DNA from: Daphnia pulex
Lineage: Eukaryota > Arthropoda > Branchiopoda > Diplostraca > Daphniidae
DNA length: 64,000 bases
Assembly (NCBI RefSeq): GCF_021134715.1
Contig: NC_060022.1
Span: forward strand, 4,841,001-4,905,000
Reading direction: 5' to 3'
Shown: piece after piece, positions 60,372 through 64,000 of the stretch
How the letters are laid out: every line of letters begins with the position of its first letter
How positions within the stretch are numbered: the stretch's first letter is position 1
Notes under the pieces: generated by a model
What the model was told of the DNA's origin: nothing
Database searches by the model: none
What the model saw: only the letters and a program-made list of their open reading frames with translations
Translations under genes and position numbers: made by a program

Positions 60372-62900
60372 ATGGCCGACGCGAGTGACGACCATCCATT
60401 GAGGCCGCCTCTCTGGTACCTGGAGTTCAGGCAACTGCTGCGCCGGAATCCAGAAGAGGCGGCCAGACGATGGACTCGGCATCTGGACGACAAGGAAAGG
60501 ATCGATATTGTTTGGACTGCTGCTAAAAGTATTCATTTGGATGTGCTCGAATGGAGTTTGTTGTTGGAGAACCAAGCGACAAGGAAACGATGGATCGACG
60601 CCAACGAATTGCGGGACGAATCCGGTTTGTGTCTCCTGCACGAAGTGGCGTCCAACATTTACGTCACCGTACGCAAATTGTTAGCCGTCTTCCAGTTGTT
60701 GATCCAGCGGGTCGGATGTCAAGTCAACGTCACAGATCCCGACGGATGGACCGTCTTGCACTACGTCTGCGGATCTCACGTCAAACGCAATCGTCGCGGG
60801 CGCCAAATGTACATCCGCCTGTTGAAACTTTTAATCGAGTCCGGAGCAGATGTTACTATTGATTTCGAGGGAATCACTCCGCTTCATTTGGTTCACGAAT
60901 CTCCCTGGGCTATCAGGTACTTGCTGTTGAACACTCCAGCCAGGGCTGACATCTCGGATACCTTCCAACGGACGCCTCTCATATGGATTTTACGAAATCC
61001 TCACCTTCCGCCCGTCCGACGCATTCCAGTCTCCATTTTCCGCGGGCGAATGGACTTCACTGAGGCGGATTACATGGGCCATTCCTTGATTCACTACGCC
61101 GTTCTTCGCGCCCAGTCTGACAAACTGGACGACACGCTGCGACTTATCAAGCGACTTGTTGACATCGGCGCTGATGTCAATCACCGAAACAAACGATTAC
61201 GTACCCCATTATTTTTTCTCGTTCACAAGCCCGACATGCGCCAACTGGCGGAATCGCTCATCCAGCGATTTAATGCTGATGTTAACATCGTCGACGCCGA
61301 CGGTTTCACCGTCGTTCATATTGCAGCTATCCTTGGAAAATTGGACTACGTCACCTTGTTCTTGCCTTACCTGAAAAGGAACGTGGGTACCATCAACGGC
61401 GAAACGGTCCGCACTTGTCTGGAACAGTACTGCGATCCTTCGACTATAACTCCCGAACTGGAAAATGAACTGGCCTTACTGGAAAGCAAAAGTGAATTCA
61501 GAGCCAAGCGGGAATATGTCGAGCCGTACACAGTTTGGAATTACGTCCACCAAATGGATCGATTTAGGGGTCTCCTCTCACTTTACATTGTGGACACCTT
61601 TATCCGGTATCGAGGAGGTAATAATATCACGTATTATTTGAAATTAATGACATTGATTCAACTTACGCAAACATTTACAGGTCGGTCGTTATTTACTGAC
61701 TTTTTCCACCACATCAGCCACAGCGCAGCGATTATACAAAGAGCAAAAGATTTCTTGAGCCGCATTTCCAAGTGGAACGGATCGTCACAAATTTTACTGG
61801 ATATAATCGATCAGTACTCGGTCGTTATTCAGGACGACGCTTCCCAAAGTCAGAATATGTCTATTGAAGTAGAAGAATCTACGCAAATTGCTAGATCTGT
61901 TCATCAGATAGTCCTGAAATTGATGGAACAAATTCGGATTAAAGATGCTCAAAATACCAATTTTGGTTGGAAACTGGACGTTTTGCCCGTGGGAAGCTCC
62001 GTCGATGGCAGTAAAATTCTCCTTCCGGATGAATATGATTTCCTTGTTGTATTCCGCCGTTTCGAGACCCAAAACAAGTTGGTGTCTGTCGGAGAGGATT
62101 ACGTGGATCAAGTTGAAAAATTTCGGCTCTATTTGATTCAATGCATGCAAGAAATGGACCAACAGTTGGCCGGAGAGGAACTTGGATTTCAGTTTGTCGA
62201 TTCCGAAATGCGACGGGTCTGTCTCAACATTCGATTGACTTGGCGGGGTAAACAATCGTCAAAAAACAGTGTTTTTCGCGGTTTAGCCATTAGCGTCGAT
62301 TTGACGCCAGTTTTCCACTTCATCGGATGGGAAAATCAAAGTGGATTTCGACCACTTCGCCCGCTAGAGTCGCTGCCCCAGTGGTTTCAACGCGATCAAA
62401 CTGTTGAACATTTTCGACCGGTAAATAATAATGCAAAATATTATCGCAAAAATTATTCTCATAGCATTGATAAAATATTTTTAAAATTTCAGCTTCATAA
62501 TTGCCTGACAATACCCCCGTGCGCTGCGACGATGGAGGCCCGCTGTCTGAGTCATTCATCTCACTGGCTGTTTCAATATTGTCTAAAACTTTTGAAACTG
62601 ATTGTCCAGAGTGAATACATCATCCAGGACGAACCTACACCCAATTCGCATTTTCTGAAAGTGGCTCTACTCAAATACATCGACGAAAAAGGTCCCCCAG
62701 TTCAACGTCAAGACGTGGCCCGATATGTGGCTGGAATCTGCCGCAAATTGCAGGACACGGACTGGCGTTTCAGAATTGATGATTTTGTAGCTGATGTCTT
62801 GATGCCCTCGCCTGTCGTTACTATCAAGAAAGAACTTTTATCAATTTTGGATAGAACTCGTTGTTCTTCTTTTCTATTCCATGATTGTACTTTACTTTAA
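60372..62900 (+). CDS. Ankyrin-repeat protein with C-terminal cGAS/Mab-21-like nucleotidyltransferase domain
   Basis: Predicted exons 60372-61617, 61681-62420 and 62493-62900 give 797 residues. The two introns (63 and 72 nt) are multiples of three without in-frame stops, so retention would give an intact 842-residue form. About seven ankyrin repeats lie at 80-335 (for example DGWTVLHYVC, EGITPLHLVH, GHSLIHYAV, DGFTVVHIAA; spacers LIESGADV, LVDIGADVNHRN). The C-terminal half has the nucleotidyltransferase hallmark VLPVGSSVDGSKILLPDEYD (acids at 533 and 535 in the spliced form) and a third acid in ISVDLTPVF (Asp622), as in cGAS and cGAS-like receptors. A helical lobe follows (WLFQYCLKLLKLIVQSEY; HFLKVALLKYIDE). 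Those enzymes make cyclic dinucleotides on sensing nucleic acids and signal through STING; that role is inferred here. No cGAS-type zinc thumb is visible. Confidence 0.85.
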   Translation: MADASDDHPLRPPLWYLEFRQLLRRNPEEAARRWTRHLDDKERIDIVWTAAKSIHLDVLEWSLLLENQATRKRWIDANELRDESGLCLLHEVASNIYVTVRKLLAVFQLLIQRVGCQVNVTDPDGWTVLHYVCGSHVKRNRRGRQMYIRLLKLLIESGADVTIDFEGITPLHLVHESPWAIRYLLLNTPARADISDTFQRTPLIWILRNPHLPPVRRIPVSIFRGRMDFTEADYMGHSLIHYAVLRAQSDKLDDTLRLIKRLVDIGADVNHRNKRLRTPLFFLVHKPDMRQLAESLIQRFNADVNIVDADGFTVVHIAAILGKLDYVTLFLPYLKRNVGTINGETVRTCLEQYCDPSTITPELENELALLESKSEFRAKREYVEPYTVWNYVHQMDRFRGLLSLYIVDTFIRYRGGNNITYYLKLMTLIQLTQTFTGRSLFTDFFHHISHSAAIIQRAKDFLSRISKWNGSSQILLDIIDQYSVVIQDDASQSQNMSIEVEESTQIARSVHQIVLKLMEQIRIKDAQNTNFGWKLDVLPVGSSVDGSKILLPDEYDFLVVFRRFETQNKLVSVGEDYVDQVEKFRLYLIQCMQEMDQQLAGEELGFQFVDSEMRRVCLNIRLTWRGKQSSKNSVFRGLAISVDLTPVFHFIGWENQSGFRPLRPLESLPQWFQRDQTVEHFRPVNNNAKYYRKNYSHSIDKIFLKFQLHNCLTIPPCAATMEARCLSHSSHWLFQYCLKLLKLIVQSEYIIQDEPTPNSHFLKVALLKYIDEKGPPVQRQDVARYVAGICRKLQDTDWRFRIDDFVADVLMPSPVVTIKKELLSILDRTRCSSFLFHDCTLL

Positions 62901-63261
62901 CAGTTTTCATGTTGTTGTAATCGAATGCGCATTATATAAAAGGGTGATATATTTTTTCGGTCCTTTGTTGGTTTTGTGATTCATTTGGGCATTTAGTATT
63001 TTCTATCTTGTCAAGTTGCCATGATTGATAAAATTATCGGTTTGTGTCAATACGCCTGCATGACTGCATCAAACTCTTGTCAAATAGTAATTGGTTATAA
63101 CTGGATAAATCTATGTAAAACACGTATTCCAATTCGCTTATCTATTTTGAAAATAGCTATGAGCCCTATGACATTGGGTAGACAATTCACATTATTATCA
63201 AAAGGATTTGAACTTAGCAAAACAACCCTGAAACAAACTGTGGTTGCACAATGTTGTATAA

Positions 63262-63293
63262 AATAAATAATGGTTGGATTGTAAAGTAATAAA
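63262..63293 (+). promoter_or_regulatory. Polyadenylation signals of the ankyrin/cGAS-like gene
   Basis: AATAAA occurs at 63262-63267 and 63288-63293, about 360-390 bp after the stop codon. The intervening sequence holds no convincing gene. Confidence 0.45.
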
Positions 63294-63939
63294 TGTCAGA
63301 ATCTTATCCCCGCTTTCTTTCAATTTGTAAACCTTCATCGGGACATCGGAGTTTATGGTTATTTTGTGTGATGACTTTCACTGGGAAATTTAAAAAGTTT
63401 AGACATTTGTCCAGTAGATGGCTTAAATAGAGAAGCGATGAAAAAAAAAGACTAGAATGAAAAAAATCAATTGTAATTGAATTTATATTATAAAATCAAG
63501 CAATAAAATGCATATAATCCTATATTTTATGTTAAAATTAATAACTAGAGAAAAAATCATATTAAATGATGTGCGAAGTTGTGAACAGTGTTTGACATTG
63601 GTGAAAGAAGTGTTTAGGGATGTTCAGGTTTCGGTATGAACAGCTCCAACTTGCCTACAGTCGCGATATCCGATTTGTCTTTTCAGCCATTTTCTCGTCT
63701 GTGTGCACACCGGACTAACGTGGTGGGTGATTATTTAGCTTTTCCTTTTCACTTTTACATTCCTCATAGTTAATATAACTCATTACCATTTCAAATTGTA
63801 ATTGATTGTCAGTCCGTTTTCCTTGAATGTCGATTGAATGAGTAGATTCATTGCAACATTAAGAGTAACATACAGCCGGTTTCACACGGCGTGCTGTCAA
63901 TATTGCTGAACGTGCTCTCTTCTAATTTTCAGAAACACC
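63294..63939. other. Intergenic DNA and 5' region of the right-edge gene
   Basis: AT-rich sequence followed by a probable promoter. A C/T-rich stretch (TTTTCAGCCATTTTCTCG near 63680) could mark transcription start. A possible acceptor (TCTAATTTTCAG, ending at 63932) lies 7 bp before the start codon of the next gene. Confidence 0.4.
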
Positions 63940-64000
63940 ATGGCTGATGATGGACATGAAGAACAGGCTGTTGTGGTGGCTGCCCCTCCACCCATGGCTG
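63940..64000 (+). CDS. N-terminal fragment of an unidentified gene cut by the window edge
   Basis: An ATG in a good context (CACCATGG) opens a frame of 20 codons to the window end (MADDGHEEQAVVVAAPPPMA). It follows a probable splice acceptor at 63932, so the 5' UTR is likely spliced. The start is acidic, then rich in Ala, Val and Pro. Too little is present to name a family. Confidence 0.5.
   Translation, partial: MADDGHEEQAVVVAAPPPMA

Noticed and set aside
1-64000. CRISPR arrays, tRNA or rRNA genes, and transposon enzymes
   Set aside because: None seen by eye. There are no regularly spaced identical repeats, no T-loop-like GGTTCGAATC boxes in a cloverleaf context, and no reverse transcriptase or transposase motifs in any frame.

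Overview
The window looks like a piece of an arthropod nuclear genome, most likely a branchiopod crustacean of the Daphnia type. This is inferred from intron-dense genes whose many introns are only about 60-110 bp, a multi-cysteine-cluster Toll receptor, an insect-type gustatory receptor, and large intergenic tracts rich in CAG/CTG, GA and TA microsatellites. Splice structures below were built by hand from reading frame, phase and splice-site consensus. Every multi-exon model listed with coordinates keeps an open frame throughout.

Layout, left to right. A CREB/ATF1-type transcription factor (+, coding exons 2354-4331) has cAMP-response elements upstream of its start codon. A secreted protein with a contactin-associated/fibrinogen-like module plus C1q (-, 5699-7542) follows, then an intronless RING-finger gene (+, 8778-9410). 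A gustatory receptor of five coding exons (-, 12741-15512) carries a large first intron. A small coiled-coil protein (-, 16947-17733) precedes about 15 kb of apparently non-coding, microsatellite-rich DNA. A Toll-like receptor of four coding exons (-, 32671-40326) is followed by about 8 kb more of non-coding DNA. Then come a CCDC28 homologue (+, 48431-49274), a carbonyl-reductase-like dehydrogenase (-, 49654-50769), a GRAMD1/Aster sterol-transfer protein (+, 51463-59116), an ankyrin-repeat protein with a cGAS/Mab-21-type nucleotidyltransferase domain (+, 60372-62900), and the first codons of another gene at the right edge.

A dispersed repeat of about 1.1-1.3 kb occurs three times in the same orientation: at about 10.0-11.3 kb, 13.9-15.06 kb (inside the gustatory receptor intron) and 35.5-36.6 kb (inside a Toll intron). 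All copies keep two exon-like blocks flanked by acceptor-like and donor-like splice sequences, and a stem-loop. I found no reverse transcriptase, transposase, tRNA, rRNA or CRISPR array.

The genes do not form an operon or one pathway. Three (Toll, the C1q protein and the ankyrin-cGAS-like protein) are of types usually tied to innate immunity. The most interesting items are the ankyrin-cGAS-like fusion with a complete predicted catalytic triad, the spliced-looking dispersed repeat, and a Toll TIR domain whose BB loop lacks the usual proline-glycine motif.
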